From G032773895 sp965248935 (GTDB lineage Bacteria; Pseudomonadota; Gammaproteobacteria; Pseudomonadales; Cellvibrionaceae): DNA of 64,000 nucleotides. The stretch covers positions 3,906,001 through 3,970,000 of the forward strand of contig OZ252214.1 in the NCBI GenBank assembly GCA_965248935.1, given 5' to 3'. The notes below the pieces were generated by a model, which saw only the letters and a program-made list of their open reading frames with translations, searched no databases and was not told the DNA's origin. The stretch's first letter is position 1. Every line of letters begins with the position of its first letter. A program made the translations under genes and the position numbers. Positions 19,979-27,927 of the stretch are shown in pieces.

Positions 19979-21172
19979 ATGAGTAAAGTCGATTGTTGGT
20001 TATTGCCAGATGGAATTGAAGAGATGCTACCTGTTGAAGCTCAAATGACAGAAGGGCTGCGCCGCAGTTTGGTGGATCTATTTCAATCCTGGGGATACGA
20101 CTATGTGATACCCCCAATGGTTGAATTTACCGACTCCCTACTAACGGGCTCGGGGAAGGATGTCGAACTGCTTACCTTTAAGTTAACCGACCAGTTATCT
20201 GGAAAAACAATGGGGATTCGCGCCGATATTACACCTCAAGCTGCGCGAATGGATGCCCACAGTTTACGACGAGATGGCGTAAACCGGCTCTGTTATGCGG
20301 GCCACGTTATGCATACTCGAGCAAAAGCTCCCCTAAGCTCTCGCACTCCAATTCAAGTTGGACTGGAATTATTTGGCGAAGCGGGCATAGACGCAGATAT
20401 TGAAGTCGTCAGCTTATTGCTACAATCTCTTGTGAACGTTCAGCTACCTTTATACATTGATATTAGCCATGTGGGGATATACCGGGCGCTAGCCTCAGAA
20501 GCGCAGCTTTCCGAAGAGCAAGAATTACAGTTTTTTACGTTACTTCAGTCTAAGTCTCATACGGATGCGCTTAGTTGGATAGATAGCAACATTGCTGAAG
20601 GGAATATTCGAAAATGGTTTGTTGCATTGACCCGCTTAAGTGGCAGTCAAAGTATTCTAGAGCAAGCGCGTGAGACCTTTACTGGCGCACCAGAGATAGT
20701 ACTGAAGTCGATCAACGAATTACAACAGCTTGCCGATACGGTGATAGAACGTTTCCCCGAGGCGCAATTGTATTTCGACCTCAGTGAATTAAGAGGTTAC
20801 GGGTACCATACAGGTGTTGTCTTTGGCGCGTTTTCACCTGGAATAGGGACGGCCATTGCCGGTGGTGGTCGGTATGACCGTGTTGGAGAGGCATTTGGTC
20901 GCGCGCGACCAGCAACGGGTTTTTCTTTAGATTTAACCGCTATCGGGCGTCTAGTTGCGGATAAAGTTCAGATTGCTCCCGCAACTCAAAAAGCCATATT
21001 TGCTGCGATGACAGACTGCGTATATCAATGGCAGGCAATTCAAGAGCTTCGCCAGCAGGGTGAAAAAGTGATTACAGGGTTATCCGGTCAGGATACACCT
21101 GAAACCTATCAAAAGTGTGACCGACAATTGGTAATGGAAAATGGCAAATACGCTGTTTGTCCACTTTCCTAG
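19979..21172 (+). CDS. hisZ: ATP phosphoribosyltransferase regulatory subunit HisZ
   Basis: HisZ is a histidyl-tRNA synthetase paralog that activates short-form HisG at the first step of histidine synthesis. It has the class II synthetase fold, with MGIRADITPQAARMDAH (motif 2 region) and a C-terminal GGGRYDRVGEAFGR segment. At 397 residues it lacks the anticodon-binding domain of a true HisRS. Its presence implies a short HisG elsewhere. The hisZ-purA order is common in Pseudomonas and its relatives. Confidence 0.95.
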   Translation: MSKVDCWLLPDGIEEMLPVEAQMTEGLRRSLVDLFQSWGYDYVIPPMVEFTDSLLTGSGKDVELLTFKLTDQLSGKTMGIRADITPQAARMDAHSLRRDGVNRLCYAGHVMHTRAKAPLSSRTPIQVGLELFGEAGIDADIEVVSLLLQSLVNVQLPLYIDISHVGIYRALASEAQLSEEQELQFFTLLQSKSHTDALSWIDSNIAEGNIRKWFVALTRLSGSQSILEQARETFTGAPEIVLKSINELQQLADTVIERFPEAQLYFDLSELRGYGYHTGVVFGAFSPGIGTAIAGGGRYDRVGEAFGRARPATGFSLDLTAIGRLVADKVQIAPATQKAIFAAMTDCVYQWQAIQELRQQGEKVITGLSGQDTPETYQKCDRQLVMENGKYAVCPLS

Positions 21173-21217
21173 TGTCGGGCGTTTCATATTTATCTTTAAC
21201 GTGAGTGATGTCTAAAA

Positions 21218-22513
21218 ATGGGTAAGAATGTTGTCGTATTAGGCACCCAATGGGGTGACGAAGGCAAAGGTAAAATCGTTGATTTACTAACGGAACAAGT
21301 TTCCCACGTAGCGCGTTTTCAGGGTGGTCATAATGCGGGTCATACCCTGGTGATCGACGGGAAAAAAACGGTATTGCACCTGATCCCATCTGGTATTTTA
21401 AGAGAGAGGGTAACCTGTTATATAGGCAACGGCGTTGTGCTGGCCCCAGACGCCTTGATGGAGGAAATTTACGAGTTGGAAGAACAAAATGTTCCTGTGC
21501 GTGAGCGATTGAGATTATCTCCATCTTGCCCGTTGATCCTTCCATATCATGTTGCTCTAGATCAAGCGAGGGAGGTGAAGCGCGGTAACGCAAAAATTGG
21601 TACAACAGGGCGTGGCATTGGCCCTGCTTATGAAGATAAAGTCTCTCGTCGTGGCTTAAGGCTGGGGGATATGCTCAACAGCGAGCGCTTCGCGGCTAAG
21701 CTACGTGACGTTGTGGACTACCATAATTTTGCTTTAACCCATTACTATGAAGTGGAAGCGATAAGCTTTGAAAAAGTATTGGAAGAAGCACTTACTTTAG
21801 CTGAAGAGCTAAAGCCCATGATTTTGGATGTGACTGATACCCTTCATAATGCACGTGAGAACAACGAGCATATTCTTTTTGAGGGCGCTCAAGGTTCTTT
21901 ATTGGATATTGATCATGGCACTTACCCATTTGTGACCTCCTCAAATACCACCGCTGGTGGAACGGCCACTGGTTCAGGGTTCGGCCCTCTTTATTTGGAC
22001 TACGTCTTGGGTATTACCAAAGCCTATACTACCCGTGTGGGCTCTGGCCCCTTTCCAACGGAACTGGACTGTGATGTTGGCGAGCACCTTGGTATTAAGG
22101 GCCATGAATTTGGTGCGACAACCGGCAGAAAGCGACGCACAGGATGGTTTGATGCGGTTGCGGTTAAGCACGCAGTGCGAATCAACTCGATGACCGGAAT
22201 GTGTCTTACTAAACTGGATGTCTTAGACGGTTTGAAAGAGGTGAAGATCTGTGTTGGCTATAAGGATGCTCAAGGGAACACAGTGGGCATTCCTTATGAC
22301 GCAGACGGCTGGGAAGAAATTCAACCCGTATATGAAACCATGCCAGGTTGGTCCGAGTCTACTTTTGGTGTTCAATCTCTAACGGAGCTTCCTAAAAACG
22401 CCACTGCCTATATTCATCGTATAGAGGAAGTGGTTGGCATTCCTGCGGACATCATCTCGACAGGTCCAGATCGCATGGAAACCATTGTGCTTAAGCACCC
22501 ATTTGAGTGTTAA
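21218..22513 (+). CDS. purA: adenylosuccinate synthetase
   Basis: PurA makes adenylosuccinate from IMP, aspartate and GTP, the first committed step to AMP. The 431-residue protein carries the P-loop-like GTQWGDEGKGKIVD at residues 8-21, the GHNAGHTLV segment, TTGRGIGPAYEDK and STGPDR near the C-terminus. It follows hisZ by 45 bases. A strong hairpin lies after the stop. Confidence 0.97.
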   Translation: MGKNVVVLGTQWGDEGKGKIVDLLTEQVSHVARFQGGHNAGHTLVIDGKKTVLHLIPSGILRERVTCYIGNGVVLAPDALMEEIYELEEQNVPVRERLRLSPSCPLILPYHVALDQAREVKRGNAKIGTTGRGIGPAYEDKVSRRGLRLGDMLNSERFAAKLRDVVDYHNFALTHYYEVEAISFEKVLEEALTLAEELKPMILDVTDTLHNARENNEHILFEGAQGSLLDIDHGTYPFVTSSNTTAGGTATGSGFGPLYLDYVLGITKAYTTRVGSGPFPTELDCDVGEHLGIKGHEFGATTGRKRRTGWFDAVAVKHAVRINSMTGMCLTKLDVLDGLKEVKICVGYKDAQGNTVGIPYDADGWEEIQPVYETMPGWSESTFGVQSLTELPKNATAYIHRIEEVVGIPADIISTGPDRMETIVLKHPFEC

Positions 22514-22530
22514 CAGGCCCTAGGCCCCCT

Positions 22531-22567
22531 AATACACTGCAATTGACAGTTTGAATTGCAGTGTATT
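22531..22567 (+). terminator. hairpin after purA
   Basis: A 14-bp perfect inverted repeat (AATACACTGCAATT and its complement) encloses a 9-base loop. It is followed by C residues rather than a T tract, so it may act as an mRNA 3' stabiliser or a bidirectional terminator instead of a classical terminator. Confidence 0.5.
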
Positions 22568-22678
22568 CCCCCAAATAGTGTCCTCTCCAAATATTGATTC
22601 CATTCCTAAGTACACGACCGTCTACACTGAAAGGTATGGTTGCAATTCTTATAAATTTGATTACTGGGGAAATTTTCT

Positions 22679-23029
22679 ATGGGTGAAGAGCGTCGAATTC
22701 ACCCGAGATACAATGTTAACTGGCGTACAAGGGTGCTTTTACTCGATAAATCTATTCGGTCAGCCCAAATTAAGAATGTTTCAAAAGGTGGCATATATAT
22801 TGTGTTTGAACATGCCCTTTCTATTGGAACCGAAGTGTGCGTTGAATTTTTCGTTAATTACCGAGCAGAAGTCCATCGAATTCGAGCAAAAGCCAAAATT
22901 ACCTTTTCAGCCGTCTTATCTGATAACCGTGGTGCGGGTTTGGGGCTCCAATTTACAGAAATAGATTCAAAATCATTTCACATTTTCAGCAATATTATAC
23001 AAGAGCTTACTGATCTGGCTGGGGATTAA
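22679..23029 (+). CDS. PilZ-domain protein, probable c-di-GMP receptor
   Basis: This 116-residue single-domain protein has the PilZ binding motifs: the RxxxR-like ERRIHPRYN at residues 4-12 and the (D/N)xSxxG motif NVSKGG near 38-43. It would bind cyclic di-GMP, which the GGDEF-EAL protein earlier in the window could make or degrade. The ATG follows GGGGAAA. It stands alone between purA and the mmcQ-like gene, and its target is unknown. Confidence 0.85.
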   Translation: MGEERRIHPRYNVNWRTRVLLLDKSIRSAQIKNVSKGGIYIVFEHALSIGTEVCVEFFVNYRAEVHRIRAKAKITFSAVLSDNRGAGLGLQFTEIDSKSFHIFSNIIQELTDLAGD

Positions 23030-23121
23030 CCATGACATCAATTCTATCCTCTATCCTCTATCCTATTAGGGGTGGGGGGTGGTAACCTAGAGGTCTCTTC
23101 TTTTTTGCCATGGTGGTAGCG

Positions 23122-23499
23122 ATGGATTACGAACAGTTGAAAGCCTATTTACTGGGAAAGCCGGATGTCAGAGAGGACTACCCTTTTGGCCCAGAGGCAG
23201 CCGTATTTAAAATTAAGGGTAAGCTTTTTGCCATATTGGGTACAGACAAGGGTATTGCAAAAGTTAACTTAAAATGTGACCCTGAGGAAGCTTTGGCTCT
23301 AAGAGATATATTTGAGGGCGTTATTCCCGGTTACCATATGAATAAAAAACACTGGAATACCGTATTGCTAAACGGGACAGTTCCATCAAATGAAATTGAA
23401 AGAATGGTAGACAATTCCTATAAGCTGGTATTTAAAGGGTTGAAGAAAAAAGAACAGCAAGCTCTAGCCCTTAAGTATGAAGAATGCGCTCAGTTTTAA
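23122..23499 (+). CDS. MmcQ/YjbR family protein
   Basis: This protein of about 125 residues belongs to the MmcQ/YjbR (CyaY-like fold) family, thought to bind DNA, function unknown. Family features are DYEQLKAYLLGKPDVREDYPFG at the start, AVFKIKGKLFAIL and the late MNKKHWNTVLLNG. An upstream in-frame ATG exists at 23110. The start at 23122 is preferred because it matches the conserved MDYEQL beginning. Confidence 0.8.
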   Translation: MDYEQLKAYLLGKPDVREDYPFGPEAAVFKIKGKLFAILGTDKGIAKVNLKCDPEEALALRDIFEGVIPGYHMNKKHWNTVLLNGTVPSNEIERMVDNSYKLVFKGLKKKEQQALALKYEECAQF

Positions 23500-23533
23500 G
23501 GGGAAGACGAATTAAATAGATGGGAGGGAAGAG

Positions 23534-24310
23534 CTATTTTACCCTCTCATTGGAGATGTACCAATCGATCGTTTCATCTAATTCTTTTTTAACATTTCCT
23601 TCAGCTTCAAATCCAAGCTCTTTCTTTGAATATACTAGCGCCCATCGCGTAGTGAGCGTCGAGTCCTGCTCAGTCAACCGAGTTGGCAGGGACGTGCCTT
23701 ACCATGACCCTAGAACTTACGCTGAAAGGGCTGGTATAAAGCAACTGAGTTGCTACCTGCCTAGGATAAATCCGTCTTCATGTTGCTTAACGAGCAAAGG
23801 AAAATAGTGCTTTTTGTGGGTTTGAAACTCTTTATCAACTTTATCGCAAATCATTTCGACTAAATCTAATAACTCATTGCCTGCTCGATGTTAAATGATT
23901 CAACGGGAGAGTTTGATACAATTATTTTTTCAATTATTGTAACTGTAAGCTTTGCGTACATCAAACTCCTAATTCGCTACCCTTGCCGTAGATTAGTATA
24001 GGTTGGCCGGTCAAAATCCACGATACAATCTTGAGTATTCGCTTTTCCTTAAAATGTACAATACAGTCAACCCGACGGCTGTGTAATATATATTTAACTA
24101 AAATTGGCCCTGTAATATCCCCTTTTAATCAATTGGAAATTATTATGGTTTAAAAGTGGAGTTAAAAGAAAGGGTATTAGAGGTGTAGGTCAGTAAATCG
24201 AGCACTGTTATCCTCGTGGAAGGGTGTACTTTCATAAAATGGTGAATGAATCATGAGCCGATAAAGCCCGCTCCACCAGTAATCATTAGGCTCTTAAGCA
24301 TAGTCTGCAT
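23534..24310 (-). pseudogene. decayed dTDP-glucose 4,6-dehydratase-like gene (rmlB type)
   Basis: Read on the minus strand, this 777-base stretch holds successive pieces of a RmlB-type short-chain dehydratase in correct order but broken frames. The start is MLKSLMITGGAGFIGS, the NAD-binding Rossmann motif, then a TGA stop, then FIHHFMKVHPSTRITVLDLLTYTSN. The middle has LTGQPILIYGKGSE, TIIEKIIVSNSPVESFNIE and GNELLDLVEMICDKVDKEF. The C-terminus has KKELGFEAEGNVKKELDETI ending at a TAG at 23534-23536. Several frameshifts, stops, a large missing central part and about 110 unrelated bases near 23640-23760 show it is dead. The original would have made a nucleotide sugar for surface polysaccharide. 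Confidence 0.75.
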
Positions 24311-24465
24311 GTTTTCCACAGTGTTATTGGTGAATTCATGGGAACCTGAACGGAGAAAACGTTTCTTAACCGTTTATACTGCTTACGCTAATGGGGTTGG
24401 TTAATCCCCGTTAAAGTATTGCAGGTTTTCGATTGGATACAAATAATAAAGTATAGGGGTATAAA

Positions 24466-25752
24466 GTGGGAAGTCTCAGCAAGTTTGGTATTGTTGTATT
24501 GGTAGGAGGTATTGCTGGGGTAATTGGATGTTCCACTCCCTCTTCGGATAGGCATGAATATGAAGTAGAGAGCCGAGAGGAAATGAGCAGTGTCAAAAAT
24601 ACACATGCTAAAAAAGTGACCAATCATACTGAGGTGTCTAAAACCCGAGTAGTAGGCTACTTTCCCTCCTGGGAGCCCGCTCGGGGTTATCGAGTGAAGG
24701 ATATGGTGGAAAACGGTGCTGCCGACAAACTCACACATATCTTGTTTGCCTTTGGCGATGTTAAGGATGGCAAATGTACCGTTGTTCATGAAGAAGATGC
24801 CATATTTGATCATCATTACTCCGCCGAAGACAGCGTAGACGGCATAGCAGATATGGACGATGCTCCTGTGAAGGGGGTACTTGGGCAATTCAAGCGGTTA
24901 AAAACCTTGTATCCAGATATTCAATTACTCTGGTCAATTGGTGGGTGGTTAAAGTCTCCTGGGTTTATCGAAGCGGCTAAAGACGTCGAAAAATTCGCTG
25001 ACTCCTGCTACGACCTTATTCATGATCCGAGGTGGGACGGTGTGTTTGCAGGAATAGATATTGACTGGGAATACCCTAATACCTGTGGTGTAGCCTGTGA
25101 TGAAAGTGGGCCAGACGGTTATTACAAACTAATGAAAGCGGTAAGAGCGCGTTTTGGCGATGGACTGGTAACAACGGCCATCGGAGCCCAAATGAAAACG
25201 CTGACCGCCGCAGATTATGCGAAGGCGGAGCCCTATATCGATTTCTATATGCCTATGACTTACGATTATGCTGGGGCTTGGCTTGCTCAGGGGCCAGTAG
25301 CCCCACATTCTCCCCTGTATCCAGTGGAAGGCTTGAATGTCACGGGAGCTTCCACGCATGAAAGTATTCAGTACCTCATTGAAGAAGGCATTCCTGCGAA
25401 CAAAATCCTAGTGGGCATTGGCTTCTATGGACGAGGATGGAGTGGTGTGTCGAGCAGTAAGGTGGGTAGTTCGGCAGAGCAACCCGCCCAAGGTTTACAT
25501 GATAACGGCGCGGATACATATAGTGCCTTAATTAAGCGCTGTCCGGCTACAGAGATAGTTGCAGGCACTGCCTATGGCTATTGTAATGGGGAATGGTGGA
25601 GCTACGATACCCCGCAGACAATCCATGGGAAAATGGATTATGTGAAAGAGCATAAACTAGGTGGGGCCTTCTTTTGGCAATTAGGCGGAGATACCAAGGA
25701 CATAGAATTGCTCAATGCCATCGTTGATGGGTTGGAAAAAGATAATCGGTAA
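24466..25752 (+). CDS. GH18 family chitinase-like lipoprotein
   Basis: This 428-residue protein should hydrolyse beta-1,4-GlcNAc polymers or related glycans at the cell surface. A lipoprotein signal ends at the lipobox GVIGC (Cys22). A short linker leads to a GH18 barrel beginning VVGYFPSWEP. The catalytic DxxDxDxE-type motif is intact as GIDIDWEYP, with Glu202 the predicted proton donor and Asp198/Asp200 supporting. Substrate-lining segments YMPMTYDYAGAW and VGIGFYGRGWSG also fit. The start is GTG. No carbohydrate-binding module is present. It is followed closely by an aldo/keto reductase and an SMP-30-like gene on the same strand. Confidence 0.88.
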   Translation: MGSLSKFGIVVLVGGIAGVIGCSTPSSDRHEYEVESREEMSSVKNTHAKKVTNHTEVSKTRVVGYFPSWEPARGYRVKDMVENGAADKLTHILFAFGDVKDGKCTVVHEEDAIFDHHYSAEDSVDGIADMDDAPVKGVLGQFKRLKTLYPDIQLLWSIGGWLKSPGFIEAAKDVEKFADSCYDLIHDPRWDGVFAGIDIDWEYPNTCGVACDESGPDGYYKLMKAVRARFGDGLVTTAIGAQMKTLTAADYAKAEPYIDFYMPMTYDYAGAWLAQGPVAPHSPLYPVEGLNVTGASTHESIQYLIEEGIPANKILVGIGFYGRGWSGVSSSKVGSSAEQPAQGLHDNGADTYSALIKRCPATEIVAGTAYGYCNGEWWSYDTPQTIHGKMDYVKEHKLGGAFFWQLGGDTKDIELLNAIVDGLEKDNR

Positions 25753-25790
25753 CAGGCTATATTGGTAACAGGGGCTATTGGTAACAGAGT

Positions 25791-26771
25791 ATGTGGCAAC
25801 CGGACTCTAATCGATACGACTTAGTTGAATATCGTCGATGTGGGCGTAGTGGCGTTATGCTGCCGCCACTTTCCCTGGGTTTTTGGCATAATTTTAGTGA
25901 GATAGATGATCGAGCTGAAATTCAGAAAATGCTGTATTACGCGGTAGATAACGGCATAGTACATTTTGATCTTGCGAATAACTATGGTCCGCCTCCCGGC
26001 TCGGCTGAAGAGACTTTGGGTCAATACTTAAAAAATGATTTTCATCCTATACGAGATGAACTCTTCATCACAACCAAAGCCGGCTGGGATATGTGGCAAG
26101 GCCCCTATGGCAATTGGGGGTCAAGAAAACACTTAACCGCCAGCCTTGACCAAAGCTTGCGGCGTATGAATCTGGACTATGTGGACTTGTACTACCACCA
26201 TAGGCCGGACTCTGATACCCCTCTAGAAGAAACTTTTGGTGCATTGCGAGACCTACTGACTCAAGGGAAGTGTCTGTATGTGGGTATCTCAGCCTACTCT
26301 ATTGATGAAACGCAACAAGCCATTGAACTGGCGGACAACATGGGCTTCCCTATACTGGCCCATCAAATGAGCTATTCGATGCTTAACCGTTCCCCCGAAG
26401 ATGGGTTGTTTCAATTGCTGCAAGAAAATGGCATTGGCGCCATTGCTTTTGCGCCTTTGTTTCAAGGTGTCTTATCAGGAAAGTATCAAACATCCATACC
26501 CGATGGTTCGCGGGCGGCTAGAGAGTCTGGCAACTTACAATCCGAAGGGATATCGGAAGAAATGCGAGAAAAAGTGTCAGGATTATCTGAAATTGCTATA
26601 CAAAGGGGTGAACCACTTGCGCAAATGGCGTTAGCCTGGATACTCAACAACTACCCAACTTCAACATTGTTGGGAGTGAGAACACTAGAACAACTTAAAA
26701 AGAACCTGCTTGCTCTTGAAAGTATTCCCTTCACTGCCGAAGAGATAAAAGCCATTAATCGAATTACGTAA
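25791..26771 (+). CDS. aldo/keto reductase, YghZ/Gpr-like
   Basis: This 326-residue NADPH-dependent reductase resembles E. coli YghZ (L-glyceraldehyde 3-phosphate reductase) in YRRCGRSGVMLPPLSLGFWH, FDLANNYGPPPGSAEE and STKAGWDMW-like segments. The tetrad is recognisable: Asp and Tyr in FDLANNYG, Lys in TTKAGWD and His in YYHHRPD. The C-terminus LGVRTLEQLKKNLLAL should bind the cofactor phosphate. It may detoxify reactive aldehydes. It lies 38 bases after the GH18 gene, perhaps in the same transcript. Confidence 0.85.
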   Translation: MWQPDSNRYDLVEYRRCGRSGVMLPPLSLGFWHNFSEIDDRAEIQKMLYYAVDNGIVHFDLANNYGPPPGSAEETLGQYLKNDFHPIRDELFITTKAGWDMWQGPYGNWGSRKHLTASLDQSLRRMNLDYVDLYYHHRPDSDTPLEETFGALRDLLTQGKCLYVGISAYSIDETQQAIELADNMGFPILAHQMSYSMLNRSPEDGLFQLLQENGIGAIAFAPLFQGVLSGKYQTSIPDGSRAARESGNLQSEGISEEMREKVSGLSEIAIQRGEPLAQMALAWILNNYPTSTLLGVRTLEQLKKNLLALESIPFTAEEIKAINRIT

Positions 26772-26897
26772 ATTGCTAACTGGGGAACCACTAAACGCTA
26801 TTCTATACGTTAGTATTACGTTTTCTTCTTATTCGGGGAGTCTAGCCTTTCCGAAATTTCCTATAACAAATAAAAACGCTTAATCCTTGGAATTGCT

Positions 26898-27797
26898 ATG
26901 TATAAACGAATAATAGTGGAGGTGTCAGTTCTTCTGCTTACCTTGTCGTCTTGCGCAGGAACTCAGCTATACCAAACATCCGACTGGGTAAAAGAAAATA
27001 CATTTACAACAGGAGTGGAAGGCCCCGCACTAGACGCAAAAGGAAATCTATATGCGGTGAATTTTCAGCGTCAGGGTACTATTGGGGTCGTCAGTGGGAA
27101 AGAGAATGCAGAACTGTATATCGAATTACCTGAAGGGAGCATTGGTAATGGAATCCGATTTAATAAAAATGAAGATATGTACATCGCGGATTACAGTGGG
27201 CACAATATCTTAAAGGTAAATGGAGAAACAAAACAAATAAGCGCCTTTGCTCACAGCGATAAAATGAATCAGCCTAATGATATTGCTATCGCGCCCAACG
27301 GTATTTTGTATGCCAGTGACCCAAACTGGGTTAATTCCACCGGCAACCTTTGGAAAATAGATTTGCAAGGTAACATTGTATTACTTGAAGGCAATATGGG
27401 AACAACAAACGGAATAGAGGTGAGTCCAGACGGCAAGACTCTCTATATCAATGAAAGCGTGCAAAGAAATGTATTTGCCTACGATCTCAATGAAGCTGGT
27501 GAGATAAGCCATAAACGTTTATTTATTGCATTCAACGACTTTGGTGTGGATGGGATGCGTTGCGATGCGAAGGGAAATGTATATATTGCACGTTATGGCG
27601 CCGGTATTGTGGCTATTGTCTCTCCCCTGGGCGAGTTAATTAGAGAAGTCCCTTTAACTGGCCAGCATCCAACTAATGTGGCATTCGGGGGCCGCGACGG
27701 TAGACAAGTTTTTGTGACCATGCAGAAACGGGGAAATATCGAAACATTTATAACAGACACTCCTGGAAGGGCTTGGGCTGAACGTCATACAAAATAA
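26898..27797 (+). CDS. SMP-30/gluconolactonase-like beta-propeller lipoprotein
   Basis: This 299-residue protein starts with a lipoprotein signal ending LTLSSC (Cys19), so it is probably anchored to a membrane. The rest has repeated propeller blades: GPALDAKGNLYAVNF, DMYIADYSGHNILKV, DIAIAPNGILYASDPNW, GIEVSPDGKTLYINES and DAKGNVYIARYGAGIV. This matches the SMP-30/gluconolactonase/LRE family, often sugar lactonases. The true substrate is not deducible. Confidence 0.8.
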   Translation: MYKRIIVEVSVLLLTLSSCAGTQLYQTSDWVKENTFTTGVEGPALDAKGNLYAVNFQRQGTIGVVSGKENAELYIELPEGSIGNGIRFNKNEDMYIADYSGHNILKVNGETKQISAFAHSDKMNQPNDIAIAPNGILYASDPNWVNSTGNLWKIDLQGNIVLLEGNMGTTNGIEVSPDGKTLYINESVQRNVFAYDLNEAGEISHKRLFIAFNDFGVDGMRCDAKGNVYIARYGAGIVAIVSPLGELIREVPLTGQHPTNVAFGGRDGRQVFVTMQKRGNIETFITDTPGRAWAERHTK

Positions 27798-27927
27798 ACC
27801 CACAACTCAAAGCCGTTTCAAGCTAAACTACTAACATTAAGCAGCTTGCAATACTTGAAAAATTAACAGCCTATTGAGTGTTTGAATAAAACGCGAGCTG
27901 CTACCCACCTACATTTAGGATGTTGCT

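Noticed and set aside
23520..23807. 95-codon plus-strand frame after the MmcQ gene
   Set aside because: It lies antisense to the C-terminal part of the rmlB ghost, which explains the sequence better.
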